64,000 nucleotides of DNA from Streptomyces sp. NBC_01217 (GCF_035994185.1 NZ_CP108538.1:8249501-8313500); one strand, 5' to 3'. Numbered from the stretch's first letter, positions 27,932 through 37,701 are shown. Program-made: numbers and translations. Notes: generated from the sequence alone by a model not told the origin.

Positions 27932-27957
27932 AACAGAACCAGAGAGGGGGCCCGAGC

Positions 27958-29859
27958 GTGACGATTCTGGAGAACATCCGGGGGCCGCACGATCTCAAGG
28001 CGCTGAACGAAGCACAACTCGACGAACTCGCCGAGGACATCAGAGAGTTCCTCGTCCGGGCGGTGGCGAGGACCGGCGGTCATCTGGGGCCCAACCTGGG
28101 GGTGGTGGAGCTCTCCATCGCCCTGCACCGGGCCTTCGACTCGCCCGTGGACCGCATCCTGTGGGACACCGGGCACCAGAGCTATGTGCACAAACTGCTC
28201 ACCGGGCGGCAGGACTTCTCCAAGCTGCGCGGCAAGGGCGGCCTGTCCGGCTACCCCTCCCGCGAGGAGTCCGAGCACGATGTCATCGAGAACTCGCACG
28301 CCTCGACCGTCCTCGGCTGGGCCGACGGCCTCGCCAAGGCCCATCAGGTGCTGGGACGCAGCGACCATGTCGTGGCGGTCATCGGTGACGGGGCCCTCAC
28401 CGGCGGGATGGCCTGGGAGGCGCTCAACAACATCGCGGCCGCGCGGGACCGGCCGCTGATCATCGTCGTCAACGACAACGAGCGCTCCTACGGCCCCACG
28501 ATCGGCGGCCTGGCCAACCACCTCGCCACCCTCCGTACCACCGACGGATACGAACGCTTTCTCTCCTGGGGCAAGAGCGTGCTCCAGCAGACCCCCGTCA
28601 TCGGACAGCCGCTGTACGAGTCGCTGCACGGCGCGAAGAAGGGATTCAAGGACGCCTTCGCCCCGCAGGGCATGTTCGAGGATCTCGGGCTCAAGTACGT
28701 CGGACCGATCGACGGGCACGACATCGCGGCCGTCGAATCCGCGCTGCACCGGGCGAAACGCTTCCACGGCCCGGTGCTGGTGCACTGTCTCACCGAGAAG
28801 GGCCGCGGCTACCCGCCCGCGCTCCAGGACGAGGCCGACCGCTTCCACACCGTCGGCGCGATGGACCCGCTGACCTGCGCGCCGCTCGTCCCGGCCGGCG
28901 GGCCCTCCTGGACCTCGGTGTTCGGGGACGAGATCGCCGCGATCGGCGCCGAGCGGCCGGACGTCGTGGCCATCACGGCGGCGATGCTGCACCCCGTCGG
29001 ACTGACGAAGTTCGCCGAGGCGTTCCCCGACCGGGTCTGGGACGTGGGCATCGCCGAGCAGCACGCGACCGTCTCCGCGGCGGGGCTCGCCACCGGCGGA
29101 CTCCATCCGGTCGTCGCCGTATACGCCACGTTCCTCAACCGGGCCTTCGACCAACTGCTGATGGACGTCGCGCTGCACGGATGCGGGGTGACCTTCGTTC
29201 TCGACCGGGCCGGCGTCACCGGACCCGACGGGCCCTCGCACAACGGCATGTGGGACATGTCCATGCTGCAGGTCGTTCCCGGACTGCGGATCGCCGCCCC
29301 GCGCGACGCCGACGAACTGCGCGCCGAACTCCGTGAGGCCGTCGACATCGACGACGCACCCACCGTGATCCGGTTCCCCAAGGAGTCGGTGGGGCAGCCG
29401 GTCCCGGCCGTCGACCGGATCGGCGGAATGGACGTCCTGCACCGGGCGGACGACCCCCACGTGCTGCTCGTGGCCGTCGGTGTGCTCGCCCCGGTCTGTC
29501 TGAAGGCGGCCGACCTGCTGTCGGGCGGCGGTATCCGCTGCACGGTCGTCGACCCGCGCTGGGTCAAGCCGGTCGACGAACAGCTGGCCCCGCTCGCGCA
29601 GCGGCACCGGCTGGTCGCCGTCGTCGAGGACAACAGCCGGGCAGGGGGCGTCGGTTCGGCGGTCGGGCAGGCGCTGCGGGACGCCGGGGTCGACGTACCG
29701 CTGCGGACGTTCGGCATCCCCGAGCAGTTCCTCGCCCACGGCAAGCGCGCCGAGGTGCTCGCCGACATCGGGCTCACACCGGTCGAGATCGCCGGACGGA
29801 TCAGCGCCGCACTGGCCGCCAGGAAGGCGGCGACAAGCACCGAGGAGAGCGGGGAATGA
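27958..29859 (+). CDS. dxs: 1-deoxy-D-xylulose-5-phosphate synthase
   Basis: 633-aa thiamine-diphosphate enzyme making DXP from pyruvate and glyceraldehyde-3-phosphate, the committing step of the MEP pathway. Visible are the N-terminal [17 protein letters not shown], the ThDP motif [16 protein letters not shown] near residue 143 and the catalytic [17 protein letters not shown] near residue 362. Length and domain order are normal. GTG 27958 follows GAGAGGGGG. Its placement lets the cell raise C5 supply together with hopanoid synthesis. ATGA overlap with hpnO. Confidence 0.95.
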   Translation: MTILENIRGPHDLKALNEAQLDELAEDIREFLVRAVARTGGHLGPNLGVVELSIALHRAFDSPVDRILWDTGHQSYVHKLLTGRQDFSKLRGKGGLSGYPSREESEHDVIENSHASTVLGWADGLAKAHQVLGRSDHVVAVIGDGALTGGMAWEALNNIAAARDRPLIIVVNDNERSYGPTIGGLANHLATLRTTDGYERFLSWGKSVLQQTPVIGQPLYESLHGAKKGFKDAFAPQGMFEDLGLKYVGPIDGHDIAAVESALHRAKRFHGPVLVHCLTEKGRGYPPALQDEADRFHTVGAMDPLTCAPLVPAGGPSWTSVFGDEIAAIGAERPDVVAITAAMLHPVGLTKFAEAFPDRVWDVGIAEQHATVSAAGLATGGLHPVVAVYATFLNRAFDQLLMDVALHGCGVTFVLDRAGVTGPDGPSHNGMWDMSMLQVVPGLRIAAPRDADELRAELREAVDIDDAPTVIRFPKESVGQPVPAVDRIGGMDVLHRADDPHVLLVAVGVLAPVCLKAADLLSGGGIRCTVVDPRWVKPVDEQLAPLAQRHRLVAVVEDNSRAGGVGSAVGQALRDAGVDVPLRTFGIPEQFLAHGKRAEVLADIGLTPVEIAGRISAALAARKAATSTEESGE

Positions 29860-31253
29860 AGGACGACGGGCCCAAGGGCTTCGACCTGGCGCAACTCCTC
29901 GCGGAGCGCGGCGCCGAGCGCTACGAGCTGCACACGAAACACCTCAATCATCAGCTGCCCCGCATGCTGCACACCATCGGCTTCGACAAGGTCTACGAAC
30001 GGGCCGAGGGCGCGCACTTCTGGGACGCGGACGGCAACGACTACCTCGACATGCTCGCCGGATTCGGCGTGATGGGCCTCGGCCGGCACCACCCCGTCGT
30101 ACGCAAGGCCCTGCACGACGTCCTGGACGCCTCGCTCGCCGACCTCACCCGCTTCGACTGCCAGCCGCTGCCCGGGCTGCTGGCCGAGAAGCTGCTCGCG
30201 TACAGCCCGCACCTGGACCGGGTCTTCTTCGGCAACAGCGGCACGGAGGCCGTCGAGACCGCCCTGAAGTTCGCCCGGTACGCCACCGGGAAGCCGCGCA
30301 TTCTCTACTGCACCCATGCCTTCCACGGCCTGACGACCGGCTCGCTCTCGGTCAACGGGGAGAGCGGGTTCCGGGACGGCTTCGCACCACTGCTGCCGGA
30401 CACCGCCATCGAACTCGGTGACCTCGACGCGCTGCGGCGCGAGCTGAAGCGGGGCGACGTGGCGGCGCTGGTCGTCGAGCCCATCCAGGGCAAGGGTGTC
30501 CATGCCGCGCCGCCCGGCTTCCTGCGCGACGCGCAGGAGCTGCTGCACAAGCACAAGGCGCTGCTCATCGCCGACGAGGTGCAGACCGGCCTCGGCAGGA
30601 CCGGCGACTTCTACGCGTACCAGCACGAGGAAGGTGTCGAACCCGATCTGGTCTGCGTCGCCAAGGCCCTTTCCGGCGGCTATGTGCCGGTCGGGGCGAC
30701 CCTCGGCAAGGACTGGATCTTCAGACGCGTCTACTCGTCGATGGACCGGGTCCTGGTGCACTCCGCGAGCTTCGGCTCCAACGCCCAGGCGATGGCCGCC
30801 GGGCTCGCGGTCCTCGCGGTGATGGAGGACGAGGAGACGGTCGCGGGCGCGCGCCGCACCGGCGATCTGCTGCGCGAGCGGCTGGCGGCGCTGGTGGACC
30901 GCTATGAGCTGCTGCACGAGGTGCGCGGTCGAGGGCTGATGATCGGCATCGAGTTCGGCCGGCCGTCGTCGCTGAAGCTGCGCAGCCGCTGGACGATGCT
31001 GCAGACGGCCCGCAAGGGTCTCTTCGCGCAGATGGTGGTGGTGCCCCTGCTCCAGAAGCACCGCATCCTCACCCAGGTCTCGGGCGATCATCTGGAAGTG
31101 ATCAAGCTGATTCCGCCGCTGGTGATCGGGGAGCCGGAGGTCGACCGGTTCGTCACGGCGTTCACCGCCGTGATGGATGACGCGCACAGCGGTGGCGGGC
31201 TGATGTGGGACTTCGGCAGGACCCTGGTGAAGCAGGCCGTCGCCAACCGCTGA
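29856..31253 (+). CDS. hpnO: Hopanoid aminotransferase HpnO-like (class III, PLP)
   Basis: 465-aa class III aminotransferase of the ornithine/acetylornithine type. In hopanoid clusters HpnO-like enzymes aminate the side chain to aminobacteriohopanetriol. The PLP lysine is in [15 protein letters not shown] near residue 269, preceded by the cofactor aspartate in [31 protein letters not shown] binds the phosphate. The C-terminal ~60 residues ([21 protein letters not shown]) are longer than in ornithine aminotransferases, as expected for this subfamily. Last gene of the hopanoid operon. Confidence 0.87.
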   Translation: MKDDGPKGFDLAQLLAERGAERYELHTKHLNHQLPRMLHTIGFDKVYERAEGAHFWDADGNDYLDMLAGFGVMGLGRHHPVVRKALHDVLDASLADLTRFDCQPLPGLLAEKLLAYSPHLDRVFFGNSGTEAVETALKFARYATGKPRILYCTHAFHGLTTGSLSVNGESGFRDGFAPLLPDTAIELGDLDALRRELKRGDVAALVVEPIQGKGVHAAPPGFLRDAQELLHKHKALLIADEVQTGLGRTGDFYAYQHEEGVEPDLVCVAKALSGGYVPVGATLGKDWIFRRVYSSMDRVLVHSASFGSNAQAMAAGLAVLAVMEDEETVAGARRTGDLLRERLAALVDRYELLHEVRGRGLMIGIEFGRPSSLKLRSRWTMLQTARKGLFAQMVVVPLLQKHRILTQVSGDHLEVIKLIPPLVIGEPEVDRFVTAFTAVMDDAHSGGGLMWDFGRTLVKQAVANR

Positions 31254-31279
31254 GCCTGCGGCTCCTGCCGGTGACTTTG

Positions 31280-31308
31280 CCTTGGAGGCAATAAATTTGC
31301 CTCCAAGG
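31280..31308. promoter_or_regulatory. Perfect palindromic operator upstream of the XRE-cupin gene
   Basis: 12-bp arms CCTTGGAGGCAA and TTGCCTCCAAGG separated by TAAAT (31280-31291, 31297-31308). It lies 24-52 bases upstream of the XRE-cupin start and is by far the most AT-rich spot nearby, which fits an autoregulatory operator covering the promoter. It could also act as a terminator stem for hpnO. Confidence 0.65.
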
Positions 31309-31331
31309 AAAGCTCCTGGCCCAATGGGTAC

Positions 31332-31940
31332 ATGAACACTCCAGACGGAGGGGCGGCCGACGAGCTGCCCGGAGTCGCGCCCCGCCTGCGCGAGCTGCGC
31401 CGCAGCCGTGGTCTCACCCTGGAGACCGCCGCCCAGCGGGCCGGGCTTTCGCCCGCCCATCTCTCCCGGCTCGAAACGGGCCGTCGCCAGCCCTCGCTGC
31501 CGATGCTCCTCGGTCTTGCCAGGATCTACGGTACGACGGTCTCCGGACTCCTCGGCGAGACGCCTCCCGAACGCGAGGCGATCATCCGCGGCGGGAAGTT
31601 CGAAGGGGCCGAGGCCGACGGCTGGACGTACCAGCGGGCCGGCGGCTCCGGCCGGGCGATGCAGGCGCTCCGCGTCCGGGTTCCGTACGGCACACAGGGT
31701 GATCTCGTGCGCGTCCATCCCGGCGAGGAGTGGCTGCATGTGCTCGCCGGGCACCTGCGGGTCACGCTCGGGGACACGGTGCACGATCTCGCGCCCGGTG
31801 ACAGCGCGCACTTCGACTCGCTCACCCCGCACCGGATCGCGGCCGTCGACCGCGACGGTGCCGAGCTGCTCTTCGTCCACACCCTGCTGCAGAGCCCCGC
31901 CGCCGAGCTGTGCCTCGGCAGCGGCATCCACCACCGCTGA
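31332..31940 (+). CDS. XRE family HTH regulator with cupin sensor domain
   Basis: 202-aa regulator. An XRE helix-turn-helix at ~16-70 (LRRSRGLTLETAAQRAGLSPA then HLSRLETGRRQPSL) is followed by a C-terminal cupin_2 fold (VRVHPGEEWLHVLAGHLRVTLG, DLAPGDSAHFDSLTPHRI). This architecture usually senses a small molecule and often controls itself and its neighbour. The start is ATG 31332 after a 29-bp palindrome. A 55-aa membrane protein follows 33 bp downstream and is probably co-transcribed. Confidence 0.9.
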   Translation: MNTPDGGAADELPGVAPRLRELRRSRGLTLETAAQRAGLSPAHLSRLETGRRQPSLPMLLGLARIYGTTVSGLLGETPPEREAIIRGGKFEGAEADGWTYQRAGGSGRAMQALRVRVPYGTQGDLVRVHPGEEWLHVLAGHLRVTLGDTVHDLAPGDSAHFDSLTPHRIAAVDRDGAELLFVHTLLQSPAAELCLGSGIHHR

Positions 31941-31973
31941 GACCGGCCAGTCCGGTCGCCAGAGAGGACTGTC

Positions 31974-32141
31974 ATGTCCGATTCAGAGAACTTCGACCCG
32001 CTCGGCTCCAAGAAGAAGTACGAGGCCCAGGAGGGGAGGTTTCCGCGCGGCGTGGTGATCCGGCTGGTCGCCTACCTCGTCGCCGGACACGTCTTCGCGG
32101 CCTTCCTCTATCTGCTCTTCGAAGTGGCGGGCAAGGGCTGA
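31974..32141 (+). CDS. Small DUF6126-like single-span membrane protein
   Basis: 55-aa protein with a charged N-terminus (SDSENFDPLGSKKKYEAQEG) and one hydrophobic helix at about residues 27-50 (VVIRLVAYLVAGHVFAAFLY). I recognise it as the small DUF6126-type protein commonly found directly after XRE-cupin regulators in Streptomyces; the function is unknown. A GAGAGGA ribosome-binding site lies about 6 bases before ATG 31974. Confidence 0.75.
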   Translation: MSDSENFDPLGSKKKYEAQEGRFPRGVVIRLVAYLVAGHVFAAFLYLLFEVAGKG

Positions 32142-32164
32142 CCACCGCCGCCGGCTCCGTACGG

Positions 32165-32977
32165 CTACACCTCGTCCAGGAGCCGCTCGCGCAGCCGCTC
32201 ACGGGTCTCGGGGGCGAGCCTCAGGCCCTCGGAGAAGTAGCGGTCCGTGCTGCCCCAGGTCTCCTCGATGGTGGCGAAAGCCGCGGCGAGGTAGTCGGCA
32301 CGGGCGCCGAAGAGCGGATTGAGCAGCTCCATCACCTCGGGCGACATGCCGGCCGCCGAACTGTCGCTGCGGCGCACCTTGTAGCGGCGGTGGGCGTCAT
32401 TCGACTTCAGGTAGTCGGCCTCGATCGCATCGCGCTCCACGCCGACCGCGAGCAGCGACACCGCGATCGACAGACCGGCCCGGTCCTTGCCCGCCGCGCA
32501 GTGCATCAACGCGGGAACACTGTCCTCGGCCAGGGCGTGCAGGACCTGGCTGTGCTCGGCCGTACGGTCCCGGATGATCTCGCGGTACGAGGCGATCATC
32601 CGGTTCGTCCCCTTGCCGTCGGCCAGGATCGAGCGCAGCTGGGCGAGATCGCCGTCGCGGACCACCTGCCAGAACTCGGCGCCGTCGGCCGGGTCGGAGA
32701 GCGGGATGTTCACATTGCGTACGCCCGGCAGGTCCACGTCCAGGCCGTCGAGCCGGTGGTCGGCCGCGTTGCGGAAGTCGAAAACGGTGTGCAGACCGAG
32801 ACCGCCGAGGAAGGCGGCGTCCTCGGCGGTGGCGTGTGCGAGATGACCACTGCGGAAGAGCCGTCCGTACCGTACCCGCCGGCCGTCCGTGGTGGGCAGC
32901 CCGCCCACGTCGCGGAAGTTGCGGACACCCGCCAGCTCGGGTTCCGTCGACGGGATCTGCGGCAGCTGCTGCGTCAC
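32165..32977 (-). CDS. Tyrosine-protein phosphatase (Y_phosphatase3 type)
   Basis: 270-aa soluble dual-specificity-like phosphatase. The family N-terminus GVRNFRDVGGLPTTDGRRVRYGRLFRSG (residues ~17-44) and the P-loop HCAAGKDRAG (C-x5-R, Cys near residue 159) are intact; the C-terminal EADYLKSN helix is also typical. Relatives dephosphorylate phosphotyrosine or phosphoinositides; the substrate here is unknown. The start is GTG 32977. It is convergent with the small membrane protein and divergent from the alpha-galactosidase. Confidence 0.9.
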   Translation of the reverse strand: MTQQLPQIPSTEPELAGVRNFRDVGGLPTTDGRRVRYGRLFRSGHLAHATAEDAAFLGGLGLHTVFDFRNAADHRLDGLDVDLPGVRNVNIPLSDPADGAEFWQVVRDGDLAQLRSILADGKGTNRMIASYREIIRDRTAEHSQVLHALAEDSVPALMHCAAGKDRAGLSIAVSLLAVGVERDAIEADYLKSNDAHRRYKVRRSDSSAAGMSPEVMELLNPLFGARADYLAAAFATIEETWGSTDRYFSEGLRLAPETRERLRERLLDEV

Positions 32978-33190
32978 AGTGACTCCTGGAGTGTCTGGCG
33001 CCGGCGCGAATCGCCGACAAGGCCACTGCCGCGACGATACGACATCGATTCCTCAGGCAATCGTCTCGGCCTTCGTCTGCCGACATTTCCGCGAACCCCC
33101 GTGCCCTCGCGGTGAATTCCTTGCAAGGCCGTTGCCCACCCGCCCGGCTGCGGTCGATGATGTGCGGAACTGTTGGAATGTGGGGGTGGA

Positions 33191-35296
33191 ATGATCGAGA
33201 CGGGTGACAAGGGCCGGACCTGGCTGCTGACCGGGGCGAGCAGCAGCTACGCCCTGCGGCTCACGGGGCGGGACGAGCTGGTCCATCTGCACTGGGGGCC
33301 GCGGATCACCCTCGCCGCCGCCCAGGCGCTGGCCGCGGCACCGGAGCCACCCTCCAGGGGCTTCGAGTCCCCGCTCGACGGCCGCGAGGAGTACCCGGTG
33401 GAGGGCGGCCCCAGGTTCGTCCGCCCGGCCCTCTCGGTGCGCACGCCGGAAGTCCGCGGCACCGAGTGGGCCTTCGCCGAGGCCGCGGCGGACGGGGACG
33501 AACTCCGTATCGGCTTCACCGACTCCGTGCACCGGCTTGCCCTGACCCTGCACTACCGCATGCGCGAGGACTCCGATGTGATCGAGCGCTGGGCCACCGT
33601 TGCCCACGCCGGGCCGGACGGCCCGCCGCTGGAACTGCTGCGCGCCGACGCGGCCGCCTGGGCGCTGCCCGCCCGCGACGGCTGGCGGCTGAGCCGGCTG
33701 CACGGCCGCTGGGCTGCGGAGTCGCAGCTCGCGCGGGCGGAGCTGACGTACGGCGAGAACGTCATCTCCAGCAGGCGCGGCCACACCGGACATCAGCACC
33801 TGCCGTGGGTCGCACTCGATGCCGACGGCGCGGCCACCGAGGACAGCGGCGAGGTGTACGGCTGTGCGCTCGGCTGGTCCGGGTCGTGGCGGATCTGCGT
33901 ACAGCGGCTCCCCGACGGGCTCGTACAGATCACCGGCGGCGCAGGGCACGACGAATCGGGGCTGCTGCTGCTCGCGCCGGGACAGTCGTACACCACCCCC
34001 GTCTTCGCCGGTCTGTGGAGCGCGGAGGGGTTCGGCGGGGCGAGCCGGGCCTGGCACGCCTGGCAGCTGGCCCATGTGATCCCGGACGCACAGCGCCTGC
34101 GGCCGGTGCTCTACAACTCCTGGGAGGCGACCGGTTTCGACATCTCGCAGGAGCAGCAGCGCGCCCTAGCCGAGCGCGCCGCCGCGATGGGCGTCGAGCT
34201 GTTCGTCGTGGACGACGCCTGGTTCGGGCAGCGGACCAGCGACCGGGCCGGACTCGGCGACTGGACACCGAATCCGGACCGCTTTCCCGGCGGCCTTGAG
34301 CCGCTTGCCGACGAAGTGCACGGACTCGGCATGCAGTTCGGTATCTGGGTCGAGCCGGAAATGGTCAATGCCGACAGCGATCTCCATCGTGCACACCCGG
34401 ACTGGGTGCAGCATTTCCCCGGACGGAGGCGGACCGAGTTCCGCAATCAGCTGGTGCTCAATCTGGCCCGCCCCGATGTGCGGGACCATCTGTGGGAGCA
34501 ACTGGACGCGCTGCTCTCCAGCGCGCCCATCGACTATGTGAAATGGGACTTCAACCGCAGCTTCACCGACGCGGGCTGGCCGGGCGAGGAGTATCCGCAG
34601 AAGCTCTGGATCGAGCATGTGGACGCACTGTACGCACTGATCGACCGGCTCAGGGCCGCGCACCCCTCGGTCGCCTTCGAATCCTGTTCGGGCGGCGGCG
34701 GCCGGATCGACCTGGGCATTCTGTCCCGTACGGACCAGGTGTGGACCTCCGACAACACCGATCCGCTCGACCGCCTGACCATCCAGGAGGGCTTCGGCCA
34801 GATCCACCCGGCCCGGGTGATGGCGGCCTGGGTCACCGACAGTCCGAATACGCAGCTCAACGACAGGGTCAGTTCGCTGCGCTTCCGCTTCGTGAGCGCG
34901 ATGGCCGGTGTGCTCGGGGTCGGCGGGGACCTCGCCGAGTGGAGCGATGAGGAGCTGGCCGAGGCGCGGACCTGGGTGGATCTCTATAAGGAGATCCGGC
35001 CGGTGGTGCAGCATGGAGCGCTGTACCGGCTGCGCGCCCCGCGCGGTGGACTCGGCGCGGTCCAGTACGTCCACGGTGACGAGACCGTGGTCCTGATGTG
35101 GCTGGAGGCGCAGCGATTCGGGGAGCGGCCCCCGGCCCTGAGGCTGCGCGCGCTCGACCCCGCGGCGACGTACACCTGCCTGGACACGGGTGCGGTGCAC
35201 CACGGTTCGGTACTGCTGCACCAGGGGCTGCACACCGGGCTGAGGGGGGATCTCGACGCGCGGGTGCTGAGGCTCCGGCGTGACCGACAGGCGTGA
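33191..35296 (+). CDS. Alpha-galactosidase, GH36
   Basis: 701-aa retaining glycosidase releasing terminal alpha-galactose. It has an N-terminal beta-supersandwich (~1-290), a TIM barrel with LYNSWEATGFDISQEQQ and VDDAWFG, the nucleophile aspartate in YVKWDFNRSF (near 453), the acid/base aspartate in QVWTSDNTDPLDR (near 520) and a C-terminal beta domain. No signal peptide is visible, so it is probably cytoplasmic and acts on imported oligosaccharides. I chose ATG 33191 after GGGGGTGGA; an upstream in-frame start would add only a few codons. No transporter is adjacent. Confidence 0.93.
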   Translation: MIETGDKGRTWLLTGASSSYALRLTGRDELVHLHWGPRITLAAAQALAAAPEPPSRGFESPLDGREEYPVEGGPRFVRPALSVRTPEVRGTEWAFAEAAADGDELRIGFTDSVHRLALTLHYRMREDSDVIERWATVAHAGPDGPPLELLRADAAAWALPARDGWRLSRLHGRWAAESQLARAELTYGENVISSRRGHTGHQHLPWVALDADGAATEDSGEVYGCALGWSGSWRICVQRLPDGLVQITGGAGHDESGLLLLAPGQSYTTPVFAGLWSAEGFGGASRAWHAWQLAHVIPDAQRLRPVLYNSWEATGFDISQEQQRALAERAAAMGVELFVVDDAWFGQRTSDRAGLGDWTPNPDRFPGGLEPLADEVHGLGMQFGIWVEPEMVNADSDLHRAHPDWVQHFPGRRRTEFRNQLVLNLARPDVRDHLWEQLDALLSSAPIDYVKWDFNRSFTDAGWPGEEYPQKLWIEHVDALYALIDRLRAAHPSVAFESCSGGGGRIDLGILSRTDQVWTSDNTDPLDRLTIQEGFGQIHPARVMAAWVTDSPNTQLNDRVSSLRFRFVSAMAGVLGVGGDLAEWSDEELAEARTWVDLYKEIRPVVQHGALYRLRAPRGGLGAVQYVHGDETVVLMWLEAQRFGERPPALRLRALDPAATYTCLDTGAVHHGSVLLHQGLHTGLRGDLDARVLRLRRDRQA

Positions 35297-35550
35297 CATG
35301 TCCGTAATGTGTGCATTTAGCCCAATGCGCCCTGCTTGTATGGGAGATGGTTGCCCTCTCGTGAGCGGGATCATATCCGTGACGGTGTGTGCTGACGGGG
35401 CGGTCGGCTATTCCGTGCGCGGCGCGGAATTTCAAGATCTTTGATCCACGGAGTGTGACCGGAATTCCGCGCCGATTTCCCGCATCGGATTCCGGTGCGG
35501 AACCAAAGGCTTGTTATCGCCGTCCCGGCTCGCTTACGGTCACCGTCAAT
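35297..35550 (+). promoter_or_regulatory. Promoter region of the LysM/M23 peptidase
   Basis: About 250 bp between the galactosidase and the riboswitch, noticeably more AT-rich than the coding sequence (for example near 35,420-35,450). It should contain the galactosidase 3' end and the transcription start of the peptidase mRNA. I see no convincing -10/-35 pair and no ORF worth calling. Confidence 0.35.
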
Positions 35551-35554
35551 CCGG

Positions 35555-35730
35555 ACGGACCGCCCAATCCTGCCGCCGTCCGGAATTCGCACCCACTGAT
35601 CGCGTGGCAGGAGCGGGGGAACCAGGTAAGCCGCCGACCGTAGAAATCCGGCCGGCTAGGGGTGAAGTCGCGCTCTGCGCGACCGGGCATCTCCAGCCCG
35701 AACCCGACAGCTCACCTCGCAGGCGCCGGA
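35555..35730 (+). ncRNA. ydaO/yuaA c-di-AMP riboswitch
   Basis: The conserved ydaO segments appear in order: CCGCCCAATCCTGCC, then GGCAGGAGCGGGGGAACCAG, then TAGGGGTGAAG, a variable hairpin GTCGCGCTCTGCGCGAC, GGGCATCTCCAGCCCGAACC and GACAGCTCACCTCGCAGGCG. These match the class that binds cyclic di-AMP. It lies immediately upstream of a LysM/M23 cell-wall peptidase, its classic target in actinobacteria, where high c-di-AMP turns expression off. The boundaries are approximate. Confidence 0.88.
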
Positions 35731-35743
35731 GAGGAAGCAGTTC

Positions 35744-36625
35744 ATGCCCGCATCGGGTAAGCACCGTCGTACGAAGTCCAGCACCATCGCCCGTGGCGTC
35801 GCCGTGGCAAGCGCCGGCGGCGCTTGCCTCGCGCTGCCGCTGCTCGGTGCCACCGGCGCCCACGCCGTGGAACAGGCCGCCCCGAAGGCGGCCTCCGCCG
35901 CCAAGCACGCCGCCCCGGCCACGCCGGTCGCGCTGAAGCAGGCGGCCACCACGACGTACTCCGTCGTCTCCGGCGACTACCTCTCGAAGATCGCCGCCGA
36001 CCACAAGGTCGAAGGCGGCTGGCAGAAGCTGTACCAGGACAACCGCGCGGTCGTCGGCGAAGACCCCGGCCTGATCCTCCCGGGCATGAAGCTGACGCTC
36101 GGCGCCAAGGCGTCCGGCGACTCCGCGCCGGCCGCCGCTGCTCCGGCAGCTCCGGTCAAGTCCGCCCCGGCCGAGGCCGCGACGGTCACGGAGTCCAAGC
36201 CTGCCGCCCCGGCCAGCAGCTCCGACTACGCCCACCCGGTCCCCGGCAACCACACCACCGGCTACCGCGCCTCCGGCTCCAACTGGTCCAGCGGCAGCCA
36301 CACCGGGATCGACTTCCCCGTCTTCACCGGCACCAGCGTGAAGGCCATCACCTCCGGCACTGTCGTCACCGCCGGCTGGGGCGGTGCGTACGGCAACCAG
36401 GTCGTCATCAAGCACGCCGACGGCCGCTACTCGCAGTACGGCCACCTGTCCTCCATCTCCGTCTCCGCGGGCCGGACCGTGAGCACCGGTCAGCAGATCG
36501 GCCTCTCCGGCGCCACCGGCAACGTCACCGGACCGCACCTGCACTTCGAGGTCCGCACGGGCCCGGCGTACGGCTCGGACATCGACCCGATCGCCTACCT
36601 GGCCTCGCACGGCATCGACGTCTGA
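35744..36625 (+). CDS. Secreted LysM and M23 family peptidoglycan peptidase
   Basis: 293-aa exported cell-wall hydrolase. The signal peptide runs to about residue 42 (hydrophobic core VAVASAGGACLALPLLGATG, cleavage near AHA-VE). A LysM-like domain at ~70-118 (YSVVSGDYLSKIAADHKVEGG) is followed by an Ala/Pro linker and an M23 lytic endopeptidase domain with zinc ligands in SHTGIDFPV and GPHLHFEV. It cleaves peptidoglycan cross-links outside the membrane. GAGAGGAAG precedes ATG 35744. Expression should be gated by the c-di-AMP riboswitch directly upstream. Confidence 0.93.
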   Translation: MPASGKHRRTKSSTIARGVAVASAGGACLALPLLGATGAHAVEQAAPKAASAAKHAAPATPVALKQAATTTYSVVSGDYLSKIAADHKVEGGWQKLYQDNRAVVGEDPGLILPGMKLTLGAKASGDSAPAAAAPAAPVKSAPAEAATVTESKPAAPASSSDYAHPVPGNHTTGYRASGSNWSSGSHTGIDFPVFTGTSVKAITSGTVVTAGWGGAYGNQVVIKHADGRYSQYGHLSSISVSAGRTVSTGQQIGLSGATGNVTGPHLHFEVRTGPAYGSDIDPIAYLASHGIDV

Positions 36626-36673
36626 GCCGAACGGCCGGGCAGTTGAGCCACACATCATCACCTGAGCAACACC

Positions 36674-36705
36674 GAAGGGCGGTGCGCGGCGGCGCACCGC
36701 CCTTC
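36674..36705 (+). terminator. Terminator of the M23 peptidase gene
   Basis: 14-bp perfect stem (36674-36687 with 36692-36705) around a GGCG loop, followed by a short pyrimidine-rich stretch, about 48 bases after the stop codon. Confidence 0.8.
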
Positions 36706-36812
36706 TGCTTATTCCCCCTTTACCAAAACCTGACCGGGTGGTCTATCTCACCACCCGTCAACCCCTTATTACGGTCGCGTAGGTCACATTCGGCGGTGCA
36801 GGATAAGCGTTT

Positions 36813-37658
36813 GTGGCAGACGATTCGAGAAAAAATCAACGTGGCGTCAACTATCGACATGGCGTCATCGGGTCGTACGCGGCGATTGGCGACAGCTTCA
36901 CCGAGGGCGTCGGCGACCCCGGCCCGGACGGGACCTTCGTCGGCTGGGCGGACCGTTTCGCGGTATTTCTCGCGGACCAGCTCCCGGACCCCGATGCGGA
37001 GACGAGCACCGAAGGCTCCGCCCACGGAAATTTCAGGTACGCCAATCTCGCCGTACGCGGACGCCTCCTCGACCAGATCGTCGAGGAGCAGGTGCCGCGC
37101 GCCAAGAAGCTCGCACCCGACCTGGTGAGCTTCTGCGCGGGCGGCAACGACATCATCAGGCCCGGCACCGACCCCGACGACGTGGCCGAGCGCTTCGAGC
37201 GCGCGGTCGCCGAGTTGACCGAATCGGTCGGCACCGTGATGGTCACCACCGGCTTCGACACCCGGGGCGTTCCCGTGCTGCGCCATCTGCGCGGCAAGAT
37301 CGCCACCTACACCGCCCATGTGCGGTCCATCGCCGACCGCTACGACTGCCCGGTCCTCGACCTGTGGTCGCTGCGGTCCGTCCAGGACAGGCGCGCCTGG
37401 GACGACGACCGGCTCCATCTGTCGCCCGAGGGACACACCAGGGTCGCGCTGCGCGCCGCCCAGGTCCTCGGCCTCGATGTGCCGGCCGATCCCGACCAGG
37501 AATGGCCCCCGCAGGCACAGCGCGGCACGCTCGAAGTAAGGCGCGACGACATCCACTGGGCACGCGAGTACCTGGTCCCGTGGATCGGCCGACGGCTGCG
37601 CGGCGAGTCCTCCGGTGACCACGTCGCCGCGAAGCGGCCGGATCTCCTGCCGCTCTAG
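36813..37658 (+). CDS. SGNH/GDSL hydrolase
   Basis: 281-aa cytoplasmic-looking SGNH esterase/lipase. Block I is AAIGDSFTEGVGD (catalytic Ser), block III FCAGGNDI supplies the oxyanion Asn, and block V DRLHLSPEGH gives the Asp-x-x-His pair. There is no signal peptide. The C-terminal ~60 residues (QAQRGTLEVRRDDIHWAREYLVPWIGRRL) are family-typical. The start is GTG 36813; an internal start nearer the GDS block is possible. The substrate is unknown. It is convergent with the radical SAM gene. Confidence 0.88.
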   Translation: MADDSRKNQRGVNYRHGVIGSYAAIGDSFTEGVGDPGPDGTFVGWADRFAVFLADQLPDPDAETSTEGSAHGNFRYANLAVRGRLLDQIVEEQVPRAKKLAPDLVSFCAGGNDIIRPGTDPDDVAERFERAVAELTESVGTVMVTTGFDTRGVPVLRHLRGKIATYTAHVRSIADRYDCPVLDLWSLRSVQDRRAWDDDRLHLSPEGHTRVALRAAQVLGLDVPADPDQEWPPQAQRGTLEVRRDDIHWAREYLVPWIGRRLRGESSGDHVAAKRPDLLPL

Positions 37659-37701
37659 GGCCGGTCAGGTCCGGGGGCAGTCCGCCACCGCAGCGCCCTC
37701 G

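Noticed and set aside
28809..31934. 1041-codon minus-strand open frame over dxs, hpnO and the XRE-cupin gene
   Set aside because: All three plus-strand genes show full family motifs; the antisense frame shows none.
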